In this document: in pieces, positions 41,443 through 55,200 of the stretch | Position numbering within the stretch: position 1 is the first letter of the stretch | Layout: each line of letters starts with the position of its first letter | Source: Puccinia triticina | Taxonomy: Eukaryota; Basidiomycota; Pucciniomycetes; Pucciniales; Pucciniaceae | NCBI RefSeq assembly: GCF_026914185.1 | Contig: NC_070575.1 | Coordinates: forward strand, 4,110,001 to 4,174,000 | Reading direction: 5' to 3' | DNA: 64,000 bases | Notes under the pieces: model-generated | The model's database searches: none | Told to the model about the DNA's origin: nothing | The model's input: the letters and a program-made list of their open reading frames with translations, nothing else | Made by a program: the position numbers and the translations under genes

Positions 41443-43364
41443 GATGCCCAAACGAAGTGAATGCGAAGCCTGGGTCATTGTGGAGGCCTGGCCAGGATTA
41501 TGCGCGACCTTGGACAAGAGCCTCATGAGCTGAATCAGCGGGAGCTGGTGATCAGGTTTGATACACAAGGAAGATGCAGACTATGCAGACATTAGTGGGC
41601 CCAGTAACGGAAAAACTGATGACAACTGGTGACGGAGAGCCGGCTGATGGACTTTTGACCCCCCGGGACGCCGATAAACTCCGATGTAAACCAGGTCTTG
41701 ACTGTCTCTCCGGTTGTTATTCTCGTTTCTCTTGTTTTTTTATTTTATTTTATTGGTGTGGGCTTGATGTGGGCTGGATGATTTTACACTCACGTGCACA
41801 ATGGCCCTTCTGATTGCCATCTCGCCTCATAGATGCCGCCGTTCATAATCCCTACGCGTATAAGTACCCCTCGATCTCTTACATGAAGATGGATAGACAT
41901 GTTTCCAGTCGTAAAGGTTTCCTAAACAAGGCACCTTTCCAGCCCCAGCTCCTGCGTATGTATGGCGACACTTCTATGTATACCTTTCTAAGAGTGAAGC
42001 TGAGTGGAGTGCTTGATTTGACATGCTTGGCTTGGCTGATGGCAAGCTGACAGCCTGACCGTGGCTAATCCCACTCGACATTACAAACTGTTCTTGATCG
42101 ACGGATTAAACCATGTTTTGATACCCTGTAAGGAAAAATTTCTTCATTCTCTTGAGAAGCGAGTTCGCAATTCTGCGCCGCTTGTACTTTCGGTATATTT
42201 TCCCAATTTACAGGGATCAAGTATCTAAAATATGTAGCTTCTGCTGTGTATGGACCTGACCTGATAATGACCAGGTTCTGGGCCAGCATGGATAACAGAC
42301 ATCTCCCAGCGCTGATCGGTCAGATTGCTCCAGACTTTCAAACCCCCAGCTTCCGCCCGGCTTGCAAGCATGGGGCCACGGGCACATGAGCAAAGTGAGA
42401 AAAAAAAAAGACTCGGCCAGCGTGAAACCGAAAACGGGCACCACGAGCGCATTCGACAAGTCAAGTGGGGTGGCTGGTGTTTTTTTCCCTAACGGTGATG
42501 TCGGTTTTCCGCGCCATGCACTTCACCACAAAAGAGGGAAAAGCACTGGAGAAGCACAGTATCAGTGGAAATCCCCTGCCAAGGCATCTGCAGCTCATAA
42601 GGAAGCGGAGAACTGTTGTTTTTGATCGTTTTTTTTTCCGATGTGAGAATGCCGTCGAGAGTATCGACCGAATGTTTCTGATTTGGAGAACAAAAAGAAA
42701 GAGAGCATTCTCCGGCCATCGAATTCAGCAGCAGTCGAGAGCTGAGCTTTTTTCGTGCTTTGCTTTGTTCGCCCTTCCGCCATCCACGGCCAGTCTCCCA
42801 GTTCCTCGACCCCGGCTAATTAATCACTAATCTCGCCATCTCAGCCCAGCCATCGAAGAAACTGAAGATATACATTTTGATCATGAACGGCATTTAACGC
42901 GAGAACCAAGCTATCAGCGCCGAGGCCGAATCAAAAGCTCAACTAGGGTGACTTGAAAATCGGACAAAGAAGAACTATATTCAAAGCAATCTTGCCCAAA
43001 TCAAGAACAATGGGAGCCATCAAACAAAACCAAAGCCTCAACCAGCCGGCCCCACTCATTCCCATCTGCTCCTCTGTCCTCAACTTCCTGGCCTAGAAAA
43101 CTCCGGCACACAGAACTTATCATCATCATCATATTCCTCTACATTCCATCAAGAAAGTCTTTATTTATTATCCGTCGTCGTTCGTTGAAAGCTTGAAGCT
43201 GATATATTATATATACAAGCACTCTCATCCAATCCACTCAGTTCGGTCTACCCTCCCACCCCACCCTCCTTTTTTTCTTCGGCTCTTGTTGCTACACCCT
43301 TCGCTCTTCATCTCTCTCTCTTTTTTTTAAGAAGAAGCGTGTCCGCCGGCCGGTGCAAGACATC
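41443..43364. other. Intergenic region and probable promoter/leader of the 43365 gene
   Basis: No supported gene. From about 43100 the sequence becomes pyrimidine-rich (CTCTCTCTCTTTTTTTT) ahead of the ATG at 43365, typical of a fungal promoter and leader. Confidence 0.5.
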
Positions 43365-45847
43365 ATGTCTCATCTCCCGCCTCAGCCAGCAGTATCAGCT
43401 AACTCGAGGTTAAATCCAAGACAGGGTGAGTTGCGTTCGATTGGAGCGGCTCGTGGTCCAATCGAAGATTCCAAGCCAAACTATTTCTTTACTTCTCTTC
43501 GTCGTCCGATTCCCATTCCCATCACTCGCCATCCCACTCATTTTTTGTCCGCGCAATCAGAAGCACACCTGCGGCAGCGGCCGGTTCCAATGCACAGAAA
43601 TATATATTCGTGTTTTTGACCTCCGCCCGTTTGCCTCTTCATTCCGGCGTGCATTTTTTATCACTCCAAGTACTGGAAATCTTGGGGGGGCTCGTTGTGG
43701 ATCGAAGATATATTTCAAATCCAATCCCGGATGCTATCTAGTTTTCCACATTGACATTTTTACAAGTACTTCCACTAACCTTGAGCCCTTTTGCCCTTTC
43801 TCATTCATCCTTTATCAATCTCTTAATCTGTCTTTCGGATTTTGGCGGATCTTGAACGTAAGCGAGATCTGCTATAACTTTAACCTTCCTCTTTCAAATT
43901 ACTTGCAGTTCAGCCTCAACATCTTCCACAGCTTTGATGAGAGCAATTCGTGATGATCTTAACAACTTCCGTCAACCTTCACCAGCTTGTTGAGGGTGTT
44001 TCCTAAATCTGACGCTTGTTGCTTTTTTCCTCCCTTTTTTTAGTCAACAATTCGACTCAATCCTCACTGCCACCCTTCTCATCGACTACTTCCAACCAAC
44101 CTTCGACTTCGTTCACCCAATCTCAACCTCCCCACACAACTGATACCAATTCTATACCATCATCCTCACCATCGCCGTCGCCGTCACCTTCGCCGTCGCC
44201 ATCACCCACCTCATCAGACGCTCCATCCCCAACCGCCTCCGCAACAAGCGATCCAAGCCCGACAGCCACCTCTTTCAGTCCCGCTCCAACCTCGACCTCA
44301 TCTCCTACTGCCAGCAGCACTGAAAGCAACCCTCAACCCTCCCCAACCTCAACCGCAACCAATGTGCAGCCGACTTCCTCATCTTCCTCCCGGCCGGACG
44401 AGCAGACCAGTTCGGCTGCATCCTCTCCTCCAATACAGACGTCTACTAGCGAGCCTCCTGCTCAGTCCAGCTCCTCTAGTCCTCCAAGCTCAGTCATCAA
44501 CACTTCCTCCGCGCCCGTTTCGTCGCCATCGCCTTCATCCCAACCCGCCCAAAATACTTTCTCTAGCCAGCTGCCAGCTCCTTCCTCTCAAGCCTCATCT
44601 CAGATTGTGGTTGTGACTAGTAATGTTTACCAGACAAGCGCCGATCCTAATGGTGGAATTCATACTTTGACCTCATACGTCGAGGTTACAGTTGACAGAC
44701 CAGCGACCACGGTTTCGGCTCCCGGAAGTACGTCAATTGCCCGACTCCACAACGGAGACGATCATCAGCCAGGCTTTTTTGACAACCGTGGCGCCGTGAT
44801 CGGGACGTTCTTGACGGTCGGCCTGATTGTGCTCGGCGGATCGGCGGCTATCATCTGGCGACTGGCTCGACTAAGACGCGCCCGGCTGAGGGCCAGGGAG
44901 AACGAGGATGCCGAGCTGAATTTCAACAAGTTCGTCGGGAATGATGACGATGGACGAGTGGCTATGCTACCACTCGACACTGAACACGACGACTTTCAGA
45001 ATATCCCGCTCGACCGCGAACCTCAACTCCCGCAGATCAGTGAACCTCTGCAGCAGCTTGAACCGCAGTTCTCCAACCAGCAAGTCAGAGATCCAATGTT
45101 TGGTTATCACGACAATCCCAGTCACTCTCACATGCAAGAAGTCTATCCAGTCCGGTTAAGCAACCGCACCAATCTCACCGGTCGGTCGTCCGACTTGGAT
45201 ACGATGAACTCCGAGGAGTGGGGTCGTTACATCAATACTCACTTTTCAACGTAAGTCTATAGCTTGCTTCACATCAGTAGATGTAATGAGCTTGAGGCGT
45301 TGTTTACTGAAACATCTGTTCATCATTTGGGATGATTCAGTGGAGGCGGCCGAGCTTTTGGCGATGGACTGATCAAGCCGGAGCTCGTGAGGGTTGACGA
45401 AGAGGGGGCTGTGAGAGCAGGACCACCGATCGTCATTTCGAGTGCAGAGCCTGGCCCACAAGAAGTAACAGGTTTTTCGTCGTTCCACCCTCCACCCGGT
45501 CCCCAGCCAGAAATCCAGACGGTTGAGCAAGAGACCTTCACAATGGTCAGCCCGCCCCAATTTGCATTGGATGACCAGATCCCCACAGCCGATCAGCGTC
45601 TAGAGCCCACCGTCCTGCCCGGCTACAGTCGGCCTCGATCTGATGAACAGCGCGATGAACTATCAAGCTTAAGAGACGAGGAAGACTACAGGTAAGCTCC
45701 TCCTCCATACCCTATTCTTTTTCCTAAGACGGGCGACTCGTTCGGACTCTTAACTGATTTGTACCTTGTTCCAGTCGACGAATCCTCAGAGTCAGCAATC
45801 CCGATCGTCAAGACCAGGACGACCAGCCTAGCACACCACAGACATAG
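43365..45847 (+). CDS. Ser/Thr/Pro-rich single-pass membrane protein (mucin-like, Mid2/Axl2-like layout)
   Basis: The model is join(43365..43425, 44044..45250, 45341..45691, 45775..45847), 563 aa, consistent phases (intron 1 is 618 nt). Residues about 22-240 are extremely Ser/Thr/Pro-rich with SPSPSPSPSP tracts, suggesting heavy O-mannosylation. A single membrane segment GAVIGTFLTVGLIVLGGSAA (about residues 270-290) is followed by a basic stop-transfer stretch RLARLRRARLRARE and a ~270-residue acidic, Pro-rich cytosolic tail. This architecture matches fungal cell-wall sensors and bud-site glycoproteins, but no cysteine-rich WSC or cadherin domain is seen. No conventional signal peptide is seen at the N-terminus, so the membrane segment may act as signal anchor or the first exon may be wrong. 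Function is inferred from architecture only. Confidence 0.75.
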
Positions 45848-48801
45848 TCTTCAACATCAGCGCCCGACCCCGGTCTTTCTCTTTCACCAAATTCAAGAAA
45901 GCAGGACAGTCGAAGAAAATTCTCAACCACCTAGCCATTGTATCATTTTTTTTTTCTATAAGTAAACATTCAACAGAATAAGTCCAACAGTTGGGTACAT
46001 GTAAATACATTCAAAAAACCAAACGGACAATCCTTCTGATCAAATCAATAGTGTAACACGTGAAATTATAAAACATTCAAAGGCGGAACCTGCTACTTCA
46101 CTCAATTCAACATAGACATATATCACTTGTCAGTTAGCAGTAATAGTACTAGTTGTCCTAATATTATCATATCACTATAGAAACCTAATAAATTATTACA
46201 TCGTGGCCGCTGAATCAACAGAAAATGTTTCCTTTCCTTCCACTCATTTTGATCTCACTCACTTTTCATCTCAATTACAACTTGAAACTTTCTTTTGATT
46301 TTATGATCATCAATCACTTCATTTAATTTGCTGTTGAGTACAAATGAAAAAAAATATGTAAATTTCAAAATTGTGCTGGCAAGGCAGGGAGCTCTGAGAA
46401 CAGTTCTGATTTTCCAAAGCATAGCAAAGCCACAGAATATCTGGCTAGTTTGTTAAACTGAATTTCTCTTTGCCAACTACCCTGTACATACTATTGCTTC
46501 AAAAAATTCTTGACAAGCACTTTCATGGCACACAAATCAGGACCCTATAGAGCCCATAGTACCATGATGTGTGGTGCCCAGGGCCCCCCTAGGCAAGGTA
46601 CCTGTTACCTATTTTTTTCATGGGGGGGGAAGGTAACAAGATGATTACCAAGAGCCTATGGTCCCCTTGCAAGTCAGGTTATCTGGGTCACGCAGGTAAC
46701 TGGAGAGATATTTTTAACAGAAACTCCCGGTCACAACATTCCCACTAAACCTAACCCAAAGGCCACTTTCAAGGGAGTGGAGATCAAACAGGCAAAATTT
46801 TTCACACCAATCCGTTTCCATGTGTTGGAATATTTAAAAAGGAGATCCATGTGGAGCCGCTTGGCCATTGAACCATGCTGTTTTGCAGTAAGTGGATTTG
46901 ATAATAGTCTTGACATCCCGGGTGGTGGTGTCTTTCTTGTTGCCGAGTTGGAGGGATTTTCTTTTTTTTTGTAGAACTGACACCAAGTCATTTTGGGTGC
47001 AGCTGGAATTATTATCTGAACAAACAGGGATTCCAAAAACAGATTGACAGGAACTCCAACTTTTGAGAGTTCAGAAAGAAGTTGGAAAAAATTATTAAAC
47101 CTAGTTCCAAGTTGTGATAGATTGCCTGGGGATTTGGAGTTCTTCAGTTCAAATTTTCTATTGAGGATGTCCAATTCTTACTCTGATTGCCAAGAGACAA
47201 GTAGTGGAATGACCCATAAGGCTGTGCCCCAAAAGCGGGGCTCAGGGCATTCCCCGGGGTCCGGGGCATTGGGATTGTCCTTGAAAATGCCCTGAACCCC
47301 GGGGCATATGTTTTTTTTGCAAAGGGAGGATTACCTGGGGGATGAAATGTCTTTTTTTGGGATTTTATGATTTTTTTGTCATTTGAGTGGCCATCAGGTG
47401 TGTATAAGTTGGTTTTCTTATGACCTTGAGGGAAAAAATTAGATGCCAAGCAAGAGAGACAAAGGAGACAGGTTGAGATGCGCAAGAAAAAACCCCAAGG
47501 AAACGGGTGGACTGAGAGAAAAGCAGACAAGTTGAGACGCGCAAGTAAAACCCCCAGGAGAAATGTTCGGAAGCCGCGTGAGCCGCGGGGATTGAGAGAA
47601 GATTCTGTGCTGTAATCCATTTGCAAATGGTGGGATAGGTTTTCTGTTGACTGGCCTAGTAGACAGGGGGATCTTGCTCCCCTGTGGTTTGGGATCCTCA
47701 CGTAGCGAGTGATCTCGGCTTCAATCCCCTCAATTGGTGGGGTTGGTAGGCAGTTCCGGAGGCCAAGGCATTTGTGCAAGTGCTTTGGCCATCTCAATAC
47801 AGCCCGATACCACAGATTTTTCAGCAGTGCAAGAAAAACTGTCATGACCCAGGGCATAGTTGGGGTCTGGGGCTCGGGATGACCCTCATTCCCTGTCCTG
47901 AACCCCGGTGAACAACCTTAACCAACCATTCTCCCGTTTGGAGGTCAAAGTTCTTGAGGAAGGAGCTAAAAAAATTGATGAAGAGCGGTGTAGGGACTCC
48001 AAAGGGATGGATGAGTGGTAATCGAAGTTCCTTTTAGGGGGAGATAAGTTGTGAATAAGTTGAAAGCCTATTACAATTTACGTGTGGTTTGAAAGAGCTG
48101 CCCCTCTGATGGTACTATGCAAATAACCAAGAGTCTTGTAATCAATCTTTAAATGGTGTGGCTGATTCCAAAGATAGCTCTTACTTTTGTATAGTAATCT
48201 CTATCTGACCTAGATCACTTGCATTAATAGTTGTGGTGAATCTTTTGTAACTTGGTTCAATGTGGTGGTTGCAATAAATTTTGATATATGTTGTAAAATT
48301 TGTGATGTTAAATTGCTGACACTATGTTGTTTTAATAATTTGTTACAAAGTAAATATATATATATATATGGGTTGGATGTTGGATGTTGGTTGGTTTGTT
48401 GGTTGGTTGTTGGTTCTACTATTGTTTTTAACACACACTAAAGTTCTCTACACTACTCCACTACTAATAACCACAATAAACAGACCTTACTAGGCTGCTA
48501 CAAACTAAAAACTAACCACAGTGACCAAACCTCTATAGGCTGATGATGAAAAAGGAAAATTATAGTGGGGAGAGGCCCTCTTTTTATGTTGGAGGATGAG
48601 GGATTTCTTCTGCAGGAAGCTCCTTGTGAGGGATTTCTGCTGCAGGGGTTCTCACCTACACAGCCTTTCTACACAGCCACAAATACAAACAACACAGCTT
48701 TGATGTGCTAGACACACTTTAAATCCACAGGCAAACATCTATGATATACAAACTAACAAACAAATACACAGCCTTCAGCAGTAGATTCTGGTGAAGGCTG
48801 G
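45848..48801. other. Repeat-rich intergenic region
   Basis: No supported gene. GC-rich, partly complementary blocks at about 47217-47310 and 47840-47930 (AAGG-TGT and GGGGCTCAGG / CCTGAACCCC) may be the ends of a degraded TIR element of about 0.7 kb. An AT dinucleotide run lies near 48355-48370, and GTTGGTTG repeats follow. A GTGAGGGATTTCT-CTGCAGG motif occurs twice near 48590-48640. Confidence 0.45.
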
Positions 48802-48808
48802 ACCAGAT

Positions 48809-49269
48809 CAACACTGGGTCGCTACGCTACGCTACGCGTTAGCGTAGCGGCAAAAAGCGTCCATCTATTTTGCATAGCGTTAGCGCGCTGTTAGCGCCGC
48901 TACGCTGCGCTAATTTTCAGCGGCGCTAACAGCGCGCCAATTCTTTGTTAGTGTTAGCGCGCCGCTACAGTCGCTACGCTACGCTGCGCTGCGCTACAGC
49001 GCTTTTAGTGGGAAAAAAGCCCTTTTTTCCCGCTAAAGGCGCTGTAGCGCAGCGTAGCGCGCGCTCTTTTGCGCCCTGCATGTGTAGCGTTAGCGCAATT
49101 GCGCGCATCTGCGCTAACGCTATGCTATCAGCTAAAATAGCTGCGCACCGCGTGCGCGTAGCGTTAGCGCATATGCGTGCAATTGCGCTAACGCTACGCT
49201 AAAAAATAGTGCATTTGCAATGCGCTACGCTACGCTAACCACTATGGTTAGCGTAGCGACCCAGTGTTG
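48809..49269. mobile_element. 461-bp palindrome-rich MITE with 7-bp target duplication
   Basis: The left end CAACACTGGGTCGCTACGCT is the exact complement of the right end AGCGTAGCGACCCAGTGTTG. ACCAGAT is duplicated at 48802-48808 and 49270-49276. If the boundary G is counted differently the duplication could be 8 bp, as for hAT elements. The interior is built almost wholly from GCTACGC and GTTAGCGC words in both orientations, so nested hairpins are possible throughout. No coding potential. Confidence 0.88.
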
Positions 49270-49279
49270 ACCAGATACA

Positions 49280-49512
49280 CCCTATCTCCACCTCCAAAAA
49301 AACATGGCCTCCTGATAGATACCTTCTAACTCCACCTCCAAACAACGCAGCCTCCTGATAGATACCTTCTAAATCCACCTCCAAAGAACACAGCCTCCTG
49401 ATAGAATCTTCCCTGAACAAACAAATACAAAGACTCCAGCCAAAGATGCTGTGCAGCCTGTGTTAGATACCTTCTAACTTCACCTCCCAAACAACACAGC
49501 CTCCTGATAGAT
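49280..49512. repeat. Tandem repeat, about 56-bp unit
   Basis: Three to four copies of a unit containing CAGCCTCCTGATAGATACC and TTCTAACTCCACCTCCAAA, the third and fourth separated by a short insertion. The copies differ at a few positions each. Confidence 0.8.
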
Positions 49513-51892
49513 GGTTCCATGACCAAACATCTGCCTAGAATGCAAGTACCCTTGCCTGTCCAGAATTATGGGGGTCTGGGGCTCTCCTCCTCTGCCTCCC
49601 GTTCCTTCCTTTCTTCCTTCCCTGTTGAGACAAGCTCCTATAAATCTTTTAATAAAATCATTCCACCTCCCTGCCATCTTACCTGGTCATGGTCCTCCGT
49701 TCAATCCCTGGAGAAATCATCCATCATATGTAATCCTGGTCTGCTGTTCCATCTGTGATAAAACCCACAAAAAAATACCTACCAAGACTGGCACAAATTG
49801 ATAGCAGAATAACAATGGGCTGGAGGGCGTATTACTGTTCTTGTGCAGTTTCATTCTAGGCAGAGGCATTAATTATTGGCCAAAGAAGATAATGGTGATG
49901 GGTTCATTTTTCTTCACCTTGGGTGAAATTCTAAGGTTATCCTTTGTGTTGAATGGAACATTGTGCTTTATCTTACATTAGTCATCAGACATTGCATTAC
50001 ATAAATTAAGTGACCTTGAGGTTGGCTGTATTTTGAATTCAGATATCACATTTACCTTGGATTATGGGAAAACATTTTACAAAAAAATTGAGAAATAATG
50101 TCCCATTCACCATTTTGATGTGTATAGGGGATAGCAGAGAAGCAAAATAGGCTTGAAACTACTGGTGAAGTAAATTGGATTTTGTTTTTGAATGTCTGTA
50201 AAACCTCAAATGATATTTTGGGATAATGAGAGTGAATGTGCAAATTTGTAAGCCTTTGGCAATGTTGGCTGGAATTGACGCAAACATAGAAATTACATGA
50301 TTACAGTGATGTGGATCAAAGTAATTGTTCAATTTGGCTAAGTTATAAATCTGAAACCTTGTGTTATCTTCCTGCAGCGGCAGAGCCGCCTTGGCCTCTA
50401 GTTACACATTAAATATCTCAGTCATTATACATAGAAATTACATAGTGCTCATCATTACTTTATGTAAGAGTCTGAGATGACTCTTCACTCAGCTCTGGGT
50501 TGCAGACAGGGGATCCACCAAATGGATCAAGAAAGGGAGGGCTCAAGACAAGACCAATGTCTTGGAGAGATTTTCTAGAACCCAACAATATGTATTCCTA
50601 GCTCAGTAGAAGAATCAGCACTTTATCTCTACTCGTACAATTGATGATGATGAGAAATGGAGGAGGAAGAAATGAAAGGAAAGCTTACCTAGCTCAGTAG
50701 AAGAATCAGCACTTTATCTCTACTGAGCTAGGAAGGAGGAGGAGGTGACGAGACTAAGTAGTCGGGCGAGTTGAATTGTGTGATCTTCTTGTGATTGGTT
50801 TGTGAACCCGCGAAGGCGCGCGCGGGCTCGCACTTTACTTCATCATTACATTACATAGTGCTCATCATTACTTCACTTCATCATTACATTTCATCATTGC
50901 TCATCTTCAGACCTTATTACTTTGTGCTCATCATGATTTCCCCCTTGTTGTATTTCCTCACATATATACTCCCCTCTAGATGTTGTATCCCCACATGCAT
51001 TTTCTACCCCATACTCTCTGTATGACCTTTTCACTACACCATTAGATTCACCTTCATCAGTACATATTTCACCACATCATTAGATATCATTGCCACTCAC
51101 ACATCTTATACACTTTTACACATACCAGAAATATATCCCCCTGCATATATCATTCAAATTTGCACATCACCTTTTATCTTTGCCTCCACTACTCCTCCTC
51201 TCCTCCTCATACCCTACAGGTACAAGTAGTCAGCTCATAGTATTAGTCAGTCTAAGATTATAGTAGAAAAGCCACACTTTTCTTCTTTTTCTTAGTGTTA
51301 CACTCATCCCCAGTAGTATTAGTCAGAAAGGCAGCTCTTATATCGGCATCCTTGGCATAGCTTACATTAGTACTAGTGTAGTTATACATTTCACTTCCCA
51401 GCTCTATTCTCCCATTTGAGTAGTTCCACACCGTCTGAGCTGAGTCAAAGCTCTCTCTGCTTGGATTGCTTGGCCAACACCTAAAAATCCTGCGCAGAAG
51501 GTTCCGCACATTGATGCAGCACTCCCTTGCCCACTTCTGTCACCAAATCTCTGTTTTGAGGCTGGCAAATAACTGTCTTGTACTGTTTGCCGTTTGCCCC
51601 TTCTACCTTGATCACTTCTTCTTGCCTAACAGGACAAGGGTTACAGGGGTCTCCCCGGGGTATAGGTCAAGAATTTTGCCGGATTGAATTTGCAGATTGG
51701 GCGTCATATTGCATAATAAGTTCCATATTGAATATGAATTTTGCAGTGCAAATGCACTTGCTTGCATAGCAAGCATCAAATTCAAAATTCATTATGTTGC
51801 ATGGATATGCATTGGGCAGATGTTTCAAAATCTGTATGTCCAACTGTATGCATTTGTCAAATTCTACCCCAGTGAAAATTGGTGACTGGAAA
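49513..51892. other. Intergenic region with short direct repeats
   Basis: No gene. CTAGCTCAGTAGAAGAATCA with the following 15 bases occurs twice (about 50597 and 50691). CATCATTAC/CATAGTGCTC repeats lie at 50837-50935. Confidence 0.5.
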
Positions 51893-51978
51893 TTTTTTCG
51901 ATCACACACGGGATTTGAACGTGTGACCTCTGCCAAAAATTCCTCTGAGCCACCAACTAACCACTGAGCTAACAAACT
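51893..51978 (-). repeat. tRNA-derived SINE-like relic
   Basis: On the minus strand an A-box-like TTAGCTCAGTGGTTAG (51957-51972) and a B-box-like CGTTCAAATCC (51911-51921) are spaced about 35 nt apart, as in tRNA genes, with a T-arm-like stem CACACG/CGTGTG. No acceptor stem pairs across the ends, so it is not a functional tRNA. This is the pattern of a tRNA-derived SINE head or decayed tRNA. Confidence 0.6.
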
Positions 51979-52298
51979 TTATCTATCCTTTTGCTATTTT
52001 AGGATATGGCTACACCACACCTCCGCGACAAATGCTGCCAAACAACAACAGCAATTGCTGAGGGCCATCTTGGCTATCAAAAACCCAAAACAAACAAGAT
52101 ATAATTAGATGAATACAAAATGCAAGACCAAAAAAAAGGAAACTACAATTTAACTGAAAGCCTCTCAAACAGGGGATTCCAAGTCAACATGGATGTTCTC
52201 CAACATGAAAGCACTTTAGATTTCACACAAACCAGAGAAACAAACAAAATTGAGCATTGAAGTGAAGACAAGGGTGAGAGCTGGGAGCCAGGGCAAAA

Positions 52299-55200
52299 TT
52301 AAAACACTTTGGAGAAAATGTGGACCAAGAAATCAGTATATGAAAGAAACCAACAACACACAAGAAGAAATCCAGACTTACAATTCTCCAGATGATACTT
52401 GCAGTATAAAATTCCAAAGCACCCCTTCCAATTGTAGAGATAATAGAATCTAGATGGTTTTTTTGAGGAGAGCTGCAAAGCGTTGGGGTTGTACTCTGTT
52501 AATCTAGAGGAACCAGCTCCAATTTCAAGCACCACAATCTTGGCGCGAAACTGAGAAGCCAAGTCTTGAAGAATTGCTGAATTGCTGAACTTGCTGGCCC
52601 AGATATCAACATCATTACTAGTTGTTGGGGTTGAATGTAGATTTCCAAATCGTGCATCATGGAAGCAGTCCTTGATTTTTGAGTAGCTGTGTTGACTCCC
52701 ATATTTCCAAATGCTGAGTGCACGCCACAAAGAGTTTCCATCATTCAAAAGGAAACCAACAGATAAATGCCAGTGGTTGTTCTGTGAATCTATGACTTCA
52801 TAAGACAGAGCCTCCCTGGCTGCATGGCACCTTGCCTTACAGTGTTTCTTGTGATGATATCCTGCCAATTTAGTCAACACAGGTTTGAAATCAACTTGCC
52901 GCAGGTCTTCTTGGCAGGCCATAGTGATAGGTTCTGGGGAGGCCTTCTTTTGCAACTTTTGAGAGGGAAGATCTGCTGGGGATGCATCTGGTGACAAAGG
53001 TGGTGTATCCCCTAGAAATCTTTTTGGTTTGATGACAGAGTTGGTGTTTATCAGCTCCAGGGGATCTGTAGGTGGTTGATGGAATTGTGGTTTCCACATA
53101 ATTTCAAAGTTGTTAAGCTTGGGATTATAGAAGAGGTAGAAGGTTGGAAGATGTCGTTTTGTATGCTGAAAAGGCTTGTACTCTTTCCATTTTGCTTGTT
53201 TTGCACCCAACTCAATGACAACAATCACTGCCTGTGACAAGTTTGCAGTTGTAATGTAAATAGCGGCGTCTGGTTTCTTGCCCTCTATTGTTCTAAGATG
53301 TGAAGTGTCAATTTCATCAATGGTAAAAATGTCATCTCCAGCAAAGAGAGAAAAGTTTTTTCCTGATGGTAGTCGCCCGGTTTTTCTTTGTCGGAGTTGA
53401 CCATCCATCTCGCCAATTATCTGCTTCCTGACCTGGTTGTAATAGACTTGTACACCATGCAACCAGTATGAAACTGCATGAAAGAAGCCAGTGAGATCCG
53501 GAACTTTTACATCCTCTGTGGACTCAATAACCTGATGTGAAATACGCCAGCCTTCCAGAAGTCCAAGTGGTGAAGCAAATTGCATGGTTCCATAGGGTAG
53601 AGTCTTGCAGCCAACACCATTTTCCAGCTCTAATCTGGCATTGGCCACATCCCAATAGCCTTCCACCACAGGCAAGCCATGTTTCTTCTGCAATCCCAGA
53701 ATCCTGATCCTCTTCTTCTTTGTTGGCATGGCTGGCATTGTGGCTGGCTGATTCCAGGGATATGTTGATGCTGCTCCGGGCTGTGCAGTTGAGCTGAGGT
53801 TTCCATGAGTAACTCTTGCTGGGATCACAACAACAGGAAATCTTTTGATCTGGCCTGTTTGGTTTTCATCTCCACTGGTTACTTGATTTTTTTTGTCTCT
53901 GATAGTTGATATGACTGATTTGTGCTCAGCAGGTGGATCGGTCGGATTTGTTGGGCTGGGGCTAGTTGCTTTTGCTCCAGGATCCAGATTATCCAAAGGG
54001 GCGTCTGCAGGAACACTTGGCGCTGGAGGCAAATCATCAAAAGAAACTGTTTTGAAGACCTTCTCCTCTTGAACTGTAGGAACTGGAGCTTGAGTTGCAT
54101 TTCCTTTCTCTGGTGCTGGATCAGGAATATTGGCTGGAGGCTTGAGTGAAGATTTTGTAGGTTGGAGGTCTTTCTGAGGTGTTTTGGGTGAAGGAGATCC
54201 TGGTGCTGATCCAACATTGGTTGACTTTTCAGAAGAGAGAGTCGAAGCTGAATGGAGGAAATTGTTCCAGAGGATCTCATAATGATTTTGTCCATTGTAC
54301 CATAGATATATAGTCTTCTTTGGCTTGCCCTTGTGTGGTTGGTGCATGCAAGTCTGACTCAATTCATTCAGAACAACAATCTTAACCTGATAGGCCTGGG
54401 CGAGTGCAGCCAAATGTTGATCACCGCCCCAAAATGTTGAAGACCTACTCTTCACCAAGAACATTGGGTAGACCATAGTTTCATGCACTGGATGATCTTC
54501 CATGAGGTCCTCCTTTGACACATAGGGTGAGTATACATCCTTATTACCTTCCAACTCTCTAAAACATGCATCTCGAGCTTTTCCATGCCCTTCTTGATCA
54601 TCATGAACCCAGCTTGCAACCGCACGAAAAAGATAGTTTCCGTCACCACCAATGAAACCTCCAGAGCGCTTCCAACCATGCAGGGCCCCTAGTAGATATG
54701 TCTGATTGGGGCCAGGGATGTGTTTGAGAGTGGCTGAAGAGTTTCTCCAGAGATTTTCCCTGAGCAAAAAGTCAGCAAATCCACGCCAGCCTACAAGCTT
54801 GTTAGGGTCATGAGCCGCAACAATCTTCTCCAGGGCTCTCTTGCTGACTTTTCCCTCCAGCTGGAGGATATTTGAACTGGCAGGTTTTTCAAGAGGTTTG
54901 GATGGCAGTTTAGTGTTGGATGATGGATGATCCTTGCTCTTGAGATCCTCAATGTCCTTGTCAACTTGATCAGATAGTTTGGTCATAGGAACCTTTTCGG
55001 AAGTAGCAGCGGGTTTTTCGGTTGATTGTTTATCTGAACTTGCTGATTCCACCGGTGGAGAGTTGTTGTCAGGATGAGGGGCTGGAGTGAATGGCTGGGA
55101 ACGCCAAGCAGTGCTAGAGCCCCATGTTGGAGGAGGACTTGGAGTTGGAGTCAGCTTGCGATTTCCCCTTCTCCAGCCACCCTTGCCATGGCGGCGATTT

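Noticed and set aside
48809..49269. CRISPR-like array, suggested by the many short repeats
   Set aside because: Repeats are in both orientations, irregularly spaced, without unique spacers, and bounded by TIRs and a target duplication in a eukaryotic genome.
51893..51978. A functional tRNA gene on the minus strand
   Set aside because: Box motifs are present but the ends do not form an acceptor stem and the T-arm loop is one to two bases too long.
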